A DNA stretch of 44,448 bases from Bacteroidota bacterium. Its GTDB lineage: Bacteria > Bacteroidota > Bacteroidia > AKYH767-A > 2013-40CM-41-45. Below are positions 1-8,065 of this stretch, in pieces. The stretch spans positions 1 to 44,448 of the forward strand of contig JADJFC010000013.1 of assembly GCA_016708785.1 (NCBI GenBank). Direction: 5' to 3'. Both the position numbers and the translations under genes were made by a program. The notes under the pieces were generated by a model. That model made no database searches and was not told the origin of the DNA. It saw only the letters and a program-made list of their open reading frames with translations. How positions within the stretch are numbered: the stretch's first letter is position 1; each line of letters starts with the position of its first letter.

Positions 1-30
1 CTCTCACTTTAAAGATGCTATTAAACGATC

Positions 31-237
31 TTGAAATTGATTCCTAAAAAACTCATCTCTCCAAATAAAGAATCAAGCATAGAATATATTATTTACAAAA
101 ATAAAATTATTATTAGTGCTTACCATCCTTCTTATGCTTATAATAATAGGGGGTACTTCAAGAAAAATATTGTAATGATATTACTGAAATTGTTAATCAA
201 TGGGAAAATTGCAAATAAATATAAATTTGATTATTAA
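31..237 (+). pseudogene. C-terminal fragment, possibly uracil-DNA-glycosylase-like
   Basis: A 68-codon open frame at the window edge with no convincing start of its own. In-frame stops lie just upstream, while the alternative frame before it (reading SHFKDAIKRS) looks coding, so this is probably the 3' end of a larger frameshifted gene. The visible pattern is a hydrophobic strand followed by AYHPSYAYNNRGYF and a hydrophobic helix. A strand ending in His-Pro-Ser/Asn followed by an Asn/Arg-rich turn resembles the C-terminal active-site loop of uracil-DNA-glycosylase-fold proteins. That is an inference from a short motif only. The remnant at 1212-1800 ends with a comparable strand and HPN motif. 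Confidence 0.3.
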
Positions 238-250
238 TACTTTCTCTTAA

Positions 251-1081
251 ATGTCCAACAACAAGCGGCGTTTCTTCCTCCGATACATTTCAATCATCCA
301 GAAGCTTAGGACTAAGCCGGCCTCATTTGATGAGATGGAATCATTTCTGAAACGCCAATCGAGAGACAGCGGTGAAGATTTATCAATTTCGAAAAGAACT
401 TTTCAGCGGGATCTAAACGACATCAGAGATATTTGACATAGATATTAAAACCGATAGTTCCAACAATTACTTATCTCAGATGATGGTGATTTGGAAAGAA
501 CGTCTCGTGTGCTCGAAACCTTTGATCAGCTAGATCTGCTTTATAGAACCAAAACACCGTCAAAGCATATTTACTATGAAAAACGAAAATCAGCTGGTAC
601 TGAAAATGTTTATGGTATTCTCCATGCAATACACAATAGGCTGCCAATAAACTTTAAGCATGAAAAATATTGGGAAGACTCTCTAACATATAGGATTGTT
701 GAACCCTACGCATTAAAAGAAAGTCATCATCGCTGGTATCTAATCGCGAAAGACAGAAAAGACAATCGAATCAAAACTTTCGGTCTGGATAGGATGTCTG
801 AACTTCATTTTGAGAAAGTGAAATTTGACTACCCAAAGGATTTTGATGCTGATGAGATGTTTAAGTATTGTTATGGTGTTATTGCCGAAAAGGGCAACCC
901 TGTAGAGATAATTTTATCATTTGATCCCGAACAGAGAATGTATTTAGGCTCGCTTCAGATCCATGAATCGCAGGAAGTGATTGTCAATAATAAGGATGAA
1001 TACCGCATCAAACTCAGAATGCATGCAACTTATGACTTGATCAAGGAGATATTATCATACGGTGAAGATCTGAAGTCATAG
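251..1081 (+). CDS. WYL-domain transcriptional regulator (frameshifted)
   Basis: A DNA-binding regulator of the YafY/PafC type. The N-terminal 60 residues form a helix-turn-helix (ISKRTFQRDLNDIRDI). The second part carries the WYL domain, with the signature Trp-Tyr-Leu in HHRWYLIAKD, followed by a C-terminal extension typical of the family. WYL domains are thought to sense ligands, and such regulators often sit near defence or DNA-repair genes. The frame is broken at about position 434, where one extra T restores reading into FDIDIKTDSSNNY. A second, compensating break lies near 470, after which ISDDGDLERTSR continues to the end. The total length of about 275 residues is near the usual 300. 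It lies between two possible glycosylase-like remnants. Family assignment is firm; the target is unknown. Confidence 0.75.
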
Positions 1082-1211
1082 CCCCTACCAGCCTGAAAAA
1101 TGAAATACAAAGGCGATATAAAAGTGCAATGAAATTATATTCTTAATACGGTAGAAATGAAAGAACATCAAGTATTTCGAGAACTTATTAAATGAAACTA
1201 GTAGGGCTTAC

Positions 1212-1800
1212 TTGGCATCGGAGATTAAGAGAGAGAATGTATACTATTCAATTTGCTCTACTCCGATATTTATAAATTCTACTTTGTTACTTGGTTTTAA
1301 TTGGGGTAAGAGTAAAGAAGAACCAGATAAACCTCAAAATGAAATACCTATCATTCCATTTAGTCAAATTTCGGATCTTGGTTCTTTTAAGAGAACTATA
1401 AATTTATTTAATAGGTATCTGCCTCGAGAAACTCTTCAAGAATTTGTCCAAAGTAATTTGTTTTTTTCGTTCTCAAAAGGAGGGTGGTATTTCTTTATCA
1501 GATTTGAAACTTTCGCATCCTTTATTTGAATCGTTTATCACGTATGTTCAACTGAAAAGAATAATATGTTTTTCGGCAAGACTTAACAGTATTTCGAAGA
1601 TCATTTCAAGCTCGTTGATTGTGATCCTAAGAAAATTATCTCAGGACTTAAAACAATTTATGCTACAAAGCAAAAATAAATATTAATGGTTGCAATATTT
1701 CGATATATTTCTTACCTCATCCAAATTATCCGATAAATGGCGATGCAAGGAATCAAGCATGGAGTCATTGTTTTATAGAATAGTTATTGTACAAGATTAA
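1212..1800 (+). pseudogene. Broken hypothetical gene, weakly uracil-DNA-glycosylase-like
   Basis: At least three reading-frame pieces join into one plausible protein: LLLGFNWGKSKEEPDKP, then after a shift near 1455 CFFRSQKEGGISLSDLKLSH, and after further shifts DHFKLVDCDPKKIISGLKTI and ISIYFLPHPNYPINGDARNQ, ending near 1795. An N-terminal strand ending in GFNWG, a central Asn/Phe-Phe-Arg region and a C-terminal strand with HPN fit the general layout of uracil-DNA-glycosylase-fold proteins. No full signature is present, so the family is only a suggestion. The start is uncertain; the listed start is a TTG codon. Four changes over 600 bases leave it non-functional unless they are read errors. 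Confidence 0.3.
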
Positions 1801-1874
1801 ATAATCTCATCACTAAAATTGAAAAACTATGTTTCACAGTTAATGGAAATCAAATCAATAACGACGGAAGTTAA

Positions 1875-2093
1875 TCAAAATATCAAAACAATTTTCCACA
1901 CAAAGAAGAAGCAGAGCAATTTGCTGAAGAATTGGACGGTTTCACCATTGAAGATGAAGATGGTGAAATCGTAGATTCTGATGATGACAGCGAAACTAAA
2001 GATGAAATTGGGTTGGATTATTTATTTCCAAACAGACACGATGATGATTTTGATTCGGAGGACATGAATCCTGAAAGTTTTACAAAGGAATAA
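1875..2093 (+). pseudogene. Acidic C-terminal fragment, unknown protein
   Basis: A 72-codon open frame without a start codon, rich in Asp and Glu (ELDGFTIEDEDGEIVDSDDD) and ending ...FDSEDMNPESFTKE. The frame upstream of its leading stop still looks coding, so this is probably the end of a larger broken gene. I do not recognise a family. A strongly acidic tail of this kind can mimic DNA or bind cations, but nothing here shows that. Confidence 0.3.
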
Positions 2094-2332
2094 CCAGCCT
2101 TCATGGAAGGACATAACATCCGACGACGACGCATTTGTGTACTTAGATAGCCAAATAACGAATCCCATGAAGGTGTATCTAGTGAGCGAAAACCTGTAGC
2201 TTTCATCGCACCGCCAAACCTACCTGAGCCATTCCCAGGCAATTCCTGACCAGCCTTTTTCTTGAACGTTTATTTTGCACCGCTAAACCAACCTTGGTTC
2301 AAATAAACTGAAGTTCCAACTTCCTTAGCTCC

Positions 2333-2466
2333 TAGTCAGGATCTTGGCAGTAATCGTCCCGCATTATTCTCATACCCCTTTTCAGACAGGCGCAGGATAC
2401 GACTCTTGATTTCTGCCGGCCCCCAGGACAACTAACCTTGTTTTTGTAAGTATTTCCGGTCAAATA
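2333..2466 (-). pseudogene. Decayed second copy of the 3' end of the PD-(D/E)xK gene
   Basis: Read on the minus strand, this piece gives RKYLQKQG, a stop, LSWGPAEIKSRILRLSEKGY, ENNA and then, after one frameshift, GTITAKILTRS. The last 45 residues of the nuclease-like gene at 4071-4613 read RKYFEQQGWLFWGP, KSRILRLSEKGYENNA and TIAAKILTRG. The match is close at both protein and DNA level. The copy has a Trp codon turned to TAG and one base missing near its end, and nothing of the rest of the gene is seen. It sits directly after the stop of the secreted-protein gene at 2460-3890. Confidence 0.7.
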
Positions 2467-3890
2467 ACAGAGTAGAATAAAAACATTCTGTCAAAGCGAA
2501 CAAAAATCCTTTGCTCCAAGAAATGGTTTTAAAAATCGAGGAACATCGATGTTAAGCCATCCTGCACTCGCATTATCCAAAACTTCCATCCTTCAAGGCT
2601 TGTTTTACGGCATCTTTACGATTTCCACATGCCTCTGCACTTTGAGAAGAAAAATTCTTGTGCCGATAGAATTACCATTAAAATCAAAAACTTCGATTGA
2701 GAAACTTATTGTACATTTTTCCATGTAGAATGTTTTCCTGTGATTGTTGGGTGAATTGACCTGCTTGTTGGTAGGAAAGATCTAATGTAGTAATCTTTAA
2801 TGTTGAGTTAATTGTATCACTAAAAAGAGTCGAATAATCTGAGAACTGTATTAACTGATAGTGCAAGTTCTTGTCAAGTATTTTCTTTATTTTTTCTTTA
2901 ACCATAGATTCAGTGTCGCCATCAAAAGAGGGGTCAAAGTATGTTGAAATAATTTTCTTTTGAGCCTGTCTTGTTATTTTCCTGAAATATATCCATTTTA
3001 TCTTGCGTATTAAGTAAGGATACTAAACGCTTTGGTGCAAAGGCTACAGGTGCTTTTGATTCAACGTTTGAAATACTTTGTGGAGTATTTAGGGTAGATT
3101 GAATCTTTTCTGCAGGTCTACCACCAATCTTTTCAAAGTTGATACTTTCAAATTCACCACCAGAACCTCCTTCTAAAATGATTGAATGATTAAAGAAAAC
3201 GAATGGCAAATTTGGATTCTATGTTGCTGTAAGTGTCACCGTTGTATTTCATCAAAATGTATTTCGTTGGATCTGCATATGTATTATCATCAATAAATTG
3301 AGATAGCACTTGATCGCCGGTAACTCCAAATGTTTTTATGGCAACAAATTTATTTTTAAACAGTTTTAAATTTTGACCTGCAGAAATCCCTACAAACCTT
3401 CGTAACCTGGTAGTTCGGAAAGCAATTGGAGGTGTACCAAAGAATCCTGCTTTGCTCTTTCAATCGCAGCTTTCTGTTCTTTTGTGAGACTATCTTCGTA
3501 TTTAATTTGCATAAGAATGTCTGAAGGGATGTATTGTTCCCCTACTTTCAGAAAAACAGGTTTTCTTATTCTGTCCGGAAACCCTTGAGTGACTTCAAAC
3601 CCTGATTCAACATCAATCTTAGTAAGTACCCAGCCATCATCAGTTCTATTAAATGTAAATTCCATTGGCGGATTTTTCATCCAGATTTGTTGATAATCAA
3701 ATATTGCTTTCCCAATCCTTTGATTGTCATTTACTATTATTACTCCTTGCCACTGGCTAATCTTGAAGCTGTTTTGATAGCACCAATATTCAATAGTTAA
3801 TTTAGCATCCTTTTCGGGTAACTGCCCCATCGTTGTAATGTTACTTATTATAAACAGAATTAAGAGTAATTTGAATTTAGAGGTACGCAT
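2460..3890 (-). pseudogene. Secreted protein of unknown function, about 475 residues, several frameshifts
   Basis: The first 166 codons (from 3890) start MRTSKFKLLLILFIISN, a clear signal peptide, and run into a stop at LLSELPGYEGL. One extra T in the run near 3395 lets reading continue as EGFVGISAGQNLKLFKNKFV. Further pieces follow after shifts near 3210 (LPFVFFNHSIILEGGSGGEF), 2935 (MVKEKIKKILDKNLHYQLIQ), 2700 (SFSIEVFDFNGNSIGTRIF) and 2640 (AEACGNRKDAVKQALKDGSF), ending at a TGA at 2460. The pieces keep protein-like composition, so the whole is one exported protein with about five breaks. I see no known domain. It is followed by the nuclease-gene remnant and preceded by the intact nuclease-like gene. 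Confidence 0.5.
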
Positions 3891-4070
3891 TTTAAGTTTT
3901 TTAAGAGTGAAATTTATATAATTCTTATAAGTTTAGGCAAGAAATGTAGACAATAAATTTAAATCAAATTTAAATATTCATCGAAAAGATTAGCTTGGGA
4001 ATCATTTTAATTGCTAATTTTTTTTGAAAGTATTTCCCGTAGGGTTAAACAAATTCTTGGGGAGAATTTC

Positions 4071-4613
4071 TTAGCCTCTGGTAAGAATCTTGGCAGCGAT
4101 AGTCACCGCATTATTCTCATAACCCTTTTCAGATAGTCGTAGAATCCTGCTCTTGTTGTTTTTCGGACCCCAAAATAACCAACCTTGCTGTTCGAAGTAT
4201 TTCCGTAATTCCAGTTCTCTGTAACGGTAAACCTTTCCGCAATCAGTCCAAACGAAATCTTGGTACTTTTTCCGAATGTGACCGGATTTGGACCAATCCT
4301 CATGCAACCGTTTCGCCAGTGTTTCCCGGTAGTTCTTTGCGGTAAGCAGCTTGTACCGGCCAGACTGTTCGTCCTGTTCAATAGCTACATGCTCATAAAC
4401 AACGCCGGGACTATCGAGGTATGACTTTACCTCAAGCAGGTATATTGTATCGGTTGTTGTGTTATATGCCACTATATCAATCTCAGGCCTTGGTGTGGAA
4501 GGTTTATTAATACTTCTTTTCTCTTCAGGCGTGAGGTCAATCTTTACGGAATATCTGACCCAATACTTTTCTTCCACCAGAAGCTGGCCAATGATTTGTT
4601 CGAATGCGTCCAT
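4071..4613 (-). CDS. PD-(D/E)xK nuclease-like protein
   Basis: An intact 180-residue protein. Residues 40-66 hold the superfamily's catalytic layout: RPEIDIVAYN (the Asp strand), then IYLLEVKSYLD, where E-V-K is the (D/E)xK pair. The upstream Glu in VEEKYWVRY could be the first acidic residue. The C-terminal third (KYFEQQGWLFWGP) is basic and aromatic. Such proteins cut DNA or are restriction/repair enzymes; which of these applies cannot be read from the sequence. Part of its 3' end exists as a decayed copy at 2333-2466. No partner methylase is visible, so a classical restriction system is unlikely here. Confidence 0.6.
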   Translation of the reverse strand: MDAFEQIIGQLLVEEKYWVRYSVKIDLTPEEKRSINKPSTPRPEIDIVAYNTTTDTIYLLEVKSYLDSPGVVYEHVAIEQDEQSGRYKLLTAKNYRETLAKRLHEDWSKSGHIRKKYQDFVWTDCGKVYRYRELELRKYFEQQGWLFWGPKNNKSRILRLSEKGYENNAVTIAAKILTRG

Positions 4614-4630
4614 GTCTTTTTTCCTGTGAT

Positions 4631-4760
4631 GCTACATGGGTGGGGTGACGGGTGCAATGGGTAATTTGAGGTGGCGGAGAATGTTATCGAGTACGGATTG
4701 TTGGTAAAGAGTCCGCTCCGGGGATTGAGCAGATTTAGGATTCTCAGGATGCGTAATGCT
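4631..4760 (-). other. Possible short coding remnant upstream of the nuclease-like gene
   Basis: The minus strand has a 43-codon stop-free stretch (SITHPENPKSAQSPERTLYQ ... APVTPPM) ending in a stop just before the nuclease-like gene. It has no start codon and a stop immediately upstream. It may be the tail of a lost gene, or chance. I do not recognise it. Confidence 0.2.
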
Positions 4761-4793
4761 TACATTAGGCTATATCTATGAAAATCCAATCAT

Positions 4794-5451
4794 TTAAAGA
4801 ATGCTTTCTCTTTTAACATCACCTAACTCGTAAATTAGGATTTGCCTCTCACTATCATCAAGTTTGGGGCGCTGTATCTGATTCCCTATCCAAAGGTTAA
4901 GCTCGTCAAGGACATATTCCTCTTCTTCAGAGGTTTTTTATCAACTAGAAATATTACAAGATGATGATATGTTTGATGTGTTGATCCGTTAAATCTTAGG
5001 GCTTCATACCCCTTTCCATATTTGTAATATAAGTCCCGCGCTTTCTCACCAAGAAAACTATTAATAAATGCATGTTTTGCTCTGTCTGCTCCATTAATAA
5101 TAACACTCACGTAGGTATGAGAATCAGGGCCAGTGGTGTTTTTAAGATAAAGATCCCAATATGATCGAGAATTATCAGTAAGAACAGAATGATTAGGTTT
5201 CATGTTTATGCAACATCCCAACACATAGACTCCCGCAGATGTTGAATCATAATTATTCAATAGGGTTGAGTCTTCATAAACAAAACTTAACGAGTCATCT
5301 CCATAGGGAAGATCAAAATCGTTTAAAATATAATGAATCAAAGTTTTGTTAATGATTTCTTTGGTTTCATTAAGAGACAAGTCATCTGGAATTTTTTCAG
5401 CTATAAAATTTTCTAATGTTCTTTGCTCAATATGCCGAATGCCTCCTTCAT
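4794..5451 (-). CDS. Hypothetical soluble protein, second gene of an unknown operon (frameshifted)
   Basis: The likely start is the ATG at 5451, one base after the stop of the upstream membrane-protein gene, which suggests translational coupling. It reads MKEAFGILSKE, shifts frame near 5415 to RTLENFIAEKIPDDLSLNET, then runs for 165 codons. Near 4930 one more shift gives YVLDELNLWIGNQIQRPKLD and a natural end at ERQILIYELGDVKRESIL. Corrected length is about 218 residues. The middle part (VYVLGCCINMKPNHSV, TYVSVIINGADRAKHAFINS) has no family that I recognise and no membrane segment. Confidence 0.5.
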
Positions 5452-5452
5452 G

Positions 5453-5863
5453 TCACTTGAATAATTCATGAATGTTGTCCATCTTAAACTCCGCAAGTCT
5501 ATGGATGTAATCAATCCTTAATTCGTTGGCAATATGCAAGCTGTCTCGTTCATACTTATTAGCTCTCGCTGTACTATCTGTCCGATGGTTAAAGTCAGCT
5601 GTTGCTTTATCCATTCGTGCATCTGATTTTGCTCTTAAAGAATCTCTTTGCTCATTAAAATTCTTCAACTCTTCTTTATCCTCATCTTCCTTTTTTTCGT
5701 TCCCCCAATATCCGACAAACGCACTCATGGCCGTTGCAATCATAGCGATTACAAGAAGCGCATGCTTACGTTTCGGGTTGCCGGATTTATCAGCAATAAA
5801 TTGAAGTAAGGCAGCTGCCAAAGCAACGCCCATTCCAATTTGAAGCAGAAGACTACCGTTCAT
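5453..5863 (-). CDS. Small membrane protein with two helices and a coiled coil
   Basis: An intact 136-residue protein. It has two hydrophobic helices, residues 5-24 and 36-55 (ALLVIAMIATAMSAFVGYWG), separated by a short basic loop (SGNPKRKHA). A long charged segment follows (residues 57-125: EDKEELKNFNEQRDSLRAKS), rich in Glu, Lys, Asp and Arg and likely to be coiled coil. By the positive-inside rule the short loop is cytoplasmic and the coiled coil lies outside the membrane, but this is not certain. It sits one base upstream of an unknown soluble-protein gene and 7 bases downstream of a remnant. Function unknown. Confidence 0.6.
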   Translation of the reverse strand: MNGSLLLQIGMGVALAAALLQFIADKSGNPKRKHALLVIAMIATAMSAFVGYWGNEKKEDEDKEELKNFNEQRDSLRAKSDARMDKATADFNHRTDSTARANKYERDSLHIANELRIDYIHRLAEFKMDNIHELFK

Positions 5864-5870
5864 TTAGAGA

Positions 5871-6084
5871 CTACCTTCCTTTGTGTGCATCACCATTTTC
5901 ATCATCAAATTCCATCTTCTTTTGACGTGGCTGACGAATGACCTCAACATTACTTAATTCATAACCTCATTTTCATAGGCTCCAGCAATATCATTCATAA
6001 TATTAAAAATGTGTAAGTCGCCTTTTAAAATATCACCATGATAAAATAATATTTCACGTTTCTTTTCAACCTTTGCGGCAGAAT
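5871..6084 (-). pseudogene. 3' remnant of a first gene in the same unknown operon
   Basis: The minus strand reads SAAKVEKKREILFYHGDILK GDLHIFNIMNDIAG in one frame and, after one shift near 5970, YELSNVEVIRQPRQKKMEFD DENGDAHKGR and a stop, 7 bases before the membrane-protein gene. No start is present: the reading runs straight into a terminator-like hairpin at 6085. The 5' part therefore appears to have been lost at a junction. No family recognised. Confidence 0.35.
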
Positions 6085-6108
6085 CTCATTCTTGAGAAAT
6101 GAGGCTTA
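6085..6108 (-). terminator. Terminator-like hairpin after the LamG gene, truncated
   Basis: CTCATT and AATGAG form a stem just downstream of the LamG gene's stop codon. The 24 bases differ at one position from the terminator at 18328-18351, but here the GGC and T-run on the far side are missing, replaced by the coding remnant at 5871-6084. Either a weak terminator or half of a former one. Confidence 0.4.
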
Positions 6109-6122
6109 AATTTGTTTTGTTA

Positions 6123-7820
6123 TTATTGTATCACAATCTTTTTAACATCAACAATATGACCAGTTGAATTTATAAGATAAACAAAATAAATCCCGTTTCC
6201 GTTCCATGTACTAAGGTCAATGCTGTAAATCTGTTGAGTAACTACTGTTGAATAAACTGTTTGTGCGAGTGAATTATCAATACGAAGTGTATATCCTGCA
6301 AGTGTTGCGTAATTACTGCCGTTATCAATTGTTATGTGATCGTATGCGGGGTTTGGATAGATATTAATACTGTTTCGATACGTTACTGGATTAAATCCTG
6401 TTATGTTAGCGTTTATTATTAGAGTGTCAGTGACAGTTACGTTTTGGAAACAAATTCCAGTTTGGTACAGGTTTAAAATCTCCTGATCTGTTAGTATTCT
6501 ATTCCAAACACCTATATCATCTAAGTCACCATGGAAGAATCTAACATTCGTAAATGCCCTTCCGATGTTTAATGGGTTTGCAGCAATTGTTTGGATTTCT
6601 GCATTCGGGTCAATAGCGGAACATGAAACCGAAGATTGCTCTATGCCATCAATAAACATTCTTGCATTACTGATGGTGCTGCCGTAAGCTGAATCGTAAA
6701 GCAATACGCAATGGTGCCAATTGTTATTAAGTAATGAAGTATCACCACGAGTTACAACGCCATCTCCTACATCCAAACCAAATCCTTCACAAGGACTGTT
6801 GAAGATCAGATCAAATGATCCACCATTTGCATTTGCATCACCATAATCCATAGGCACCATAATATTCGGTCATTTGTTTTTGCCCAAAAGAAATAGTCCT
6901 AGAATTTTACCAGCAGGAGGCATTAGAGACGTAAGGATATAATCGCTTGTTCCATTAAATTGATATGCACTATTAGCATTTCCAAAACGATCCTGAGTCA
7001 ATAATGGACCATTTGCAATTCCATTGTTTCCATTACCACTTTCATCATTTGGATTTCCGCAAAATGGATACCATGCCATAATTCCACTTGCTAAACTTAC
7101 CGGCAAATTTCCTGTAGTACATGATGTAGTTATGGTAGAGTTAAAAATTTGATTTACTTCAGAATCACTTAATGCTCGTGACCATATACCAATATCATCA
7201 AAATTACCGTTGTAGTATTCAATCAAACCTCCACCGATGTCTCCGCCGAAATAAATATTCATATTTGGAAGAAAGCACAAAAGAGAGTCAGCAGTATTCT
7301 GTTGGCCTATTAAAACACCGTTCATATAAAATTTAGTATTTCTTCCTTCAGTGACGAAACACATATTATTCCATATTGACAATGGAGAGCCAATATTTAT
7401 TAAATTACCTATCCCATATCCGCCTGCGCATGTCATAGGAGTAAAATTCATAAATGATTGTTCCCAATATAAACTCCACCTTAATTCAGCTCCAATATTT
7501 CCCATTACAACCGGGTTATGGACGGAATAAGAATTTGCAAGGGTCCAAAAATTTATTGAGAATGTATCACTATTCAAGGAAGTTGCACCTGGTAGCGTAA
7601 TCATTTGGTCAATACCATTTAATGCGATTGCCGAATTTACCATTCCATTTCTATCTGAAATGAAACTTCCAGTATTGGAAACAGCATTTAATCCATTGCC
7701 GCTTTCATCGTTTGAATTTCCGGAAAATGGCCAATATCCAACTAACCCATTCGCAGGGATTTGTGCCATAGAATTTAATGATATAATTAAGACGGTAAAT
7801 AATAGAGTAATTGTTTTCAT
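6123..7820 (-). CDS. T9SS-exported LamG/concanavalin-fold protein (one frameshift)
   Basis: A cell-surface or secreted protein of about 565 residues. The start is taken at 7820 because MKTITLLFTVLIISLNSMAQ is a standard signal peptide; the longer frame upstream adds an implausible extension. Two LamG-like jelly-roll modules follow, each opening with the same phrase: LVGYWPFSGNSNDESGNG and MAWYPFCGNPNDESGNGNNG. Both end with a GxxDDIGIWxRxLxxxEI motif (GNFDDIGIWSRALSDSEV and GDLDDIGVWNRILTDQEI). The C-terminal 80 residues are a T9SS type A domain (INIYPNPAYDHITIDN ... GIYFVYLINSTGHIVDVKKI). Reading shifts once near 6870. LamG modules commonly bind sugars or proteins; the ligand is unknown. Confidence 0.75.
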
Positions 7821-8065
7821 AATGTGAGTGAGTTTTATTAAGAGAGTTCTCAAACATAATGAAATATTGCTCCAATATAAAAGACAAAATGGATTTCACG
7901 AAAAATCATTAACAGGAATAGTAATTGCCTTTTACTACTATGATTTTCACAAAAAAGATGTAATTTTTTCAAAAATAATTAAACGCGTTGCAATTCTACG
8001 CATCCGCTCAATGTAACCCTTTCCACTTTTTATGAAATTATTTGAATTATTCTGAATTTAAACTA

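Noticed and set aside
2018..2242. Minus-strand open frame of 74 codons (PGNGSGRFGGAMKATGFRSL)
   Set aside because: It overlaps the plus-strand acidic fragment, has no recognisable domain, and neither strand gives a consistent longer protein after small repairs. I leave the stretch unassigned.
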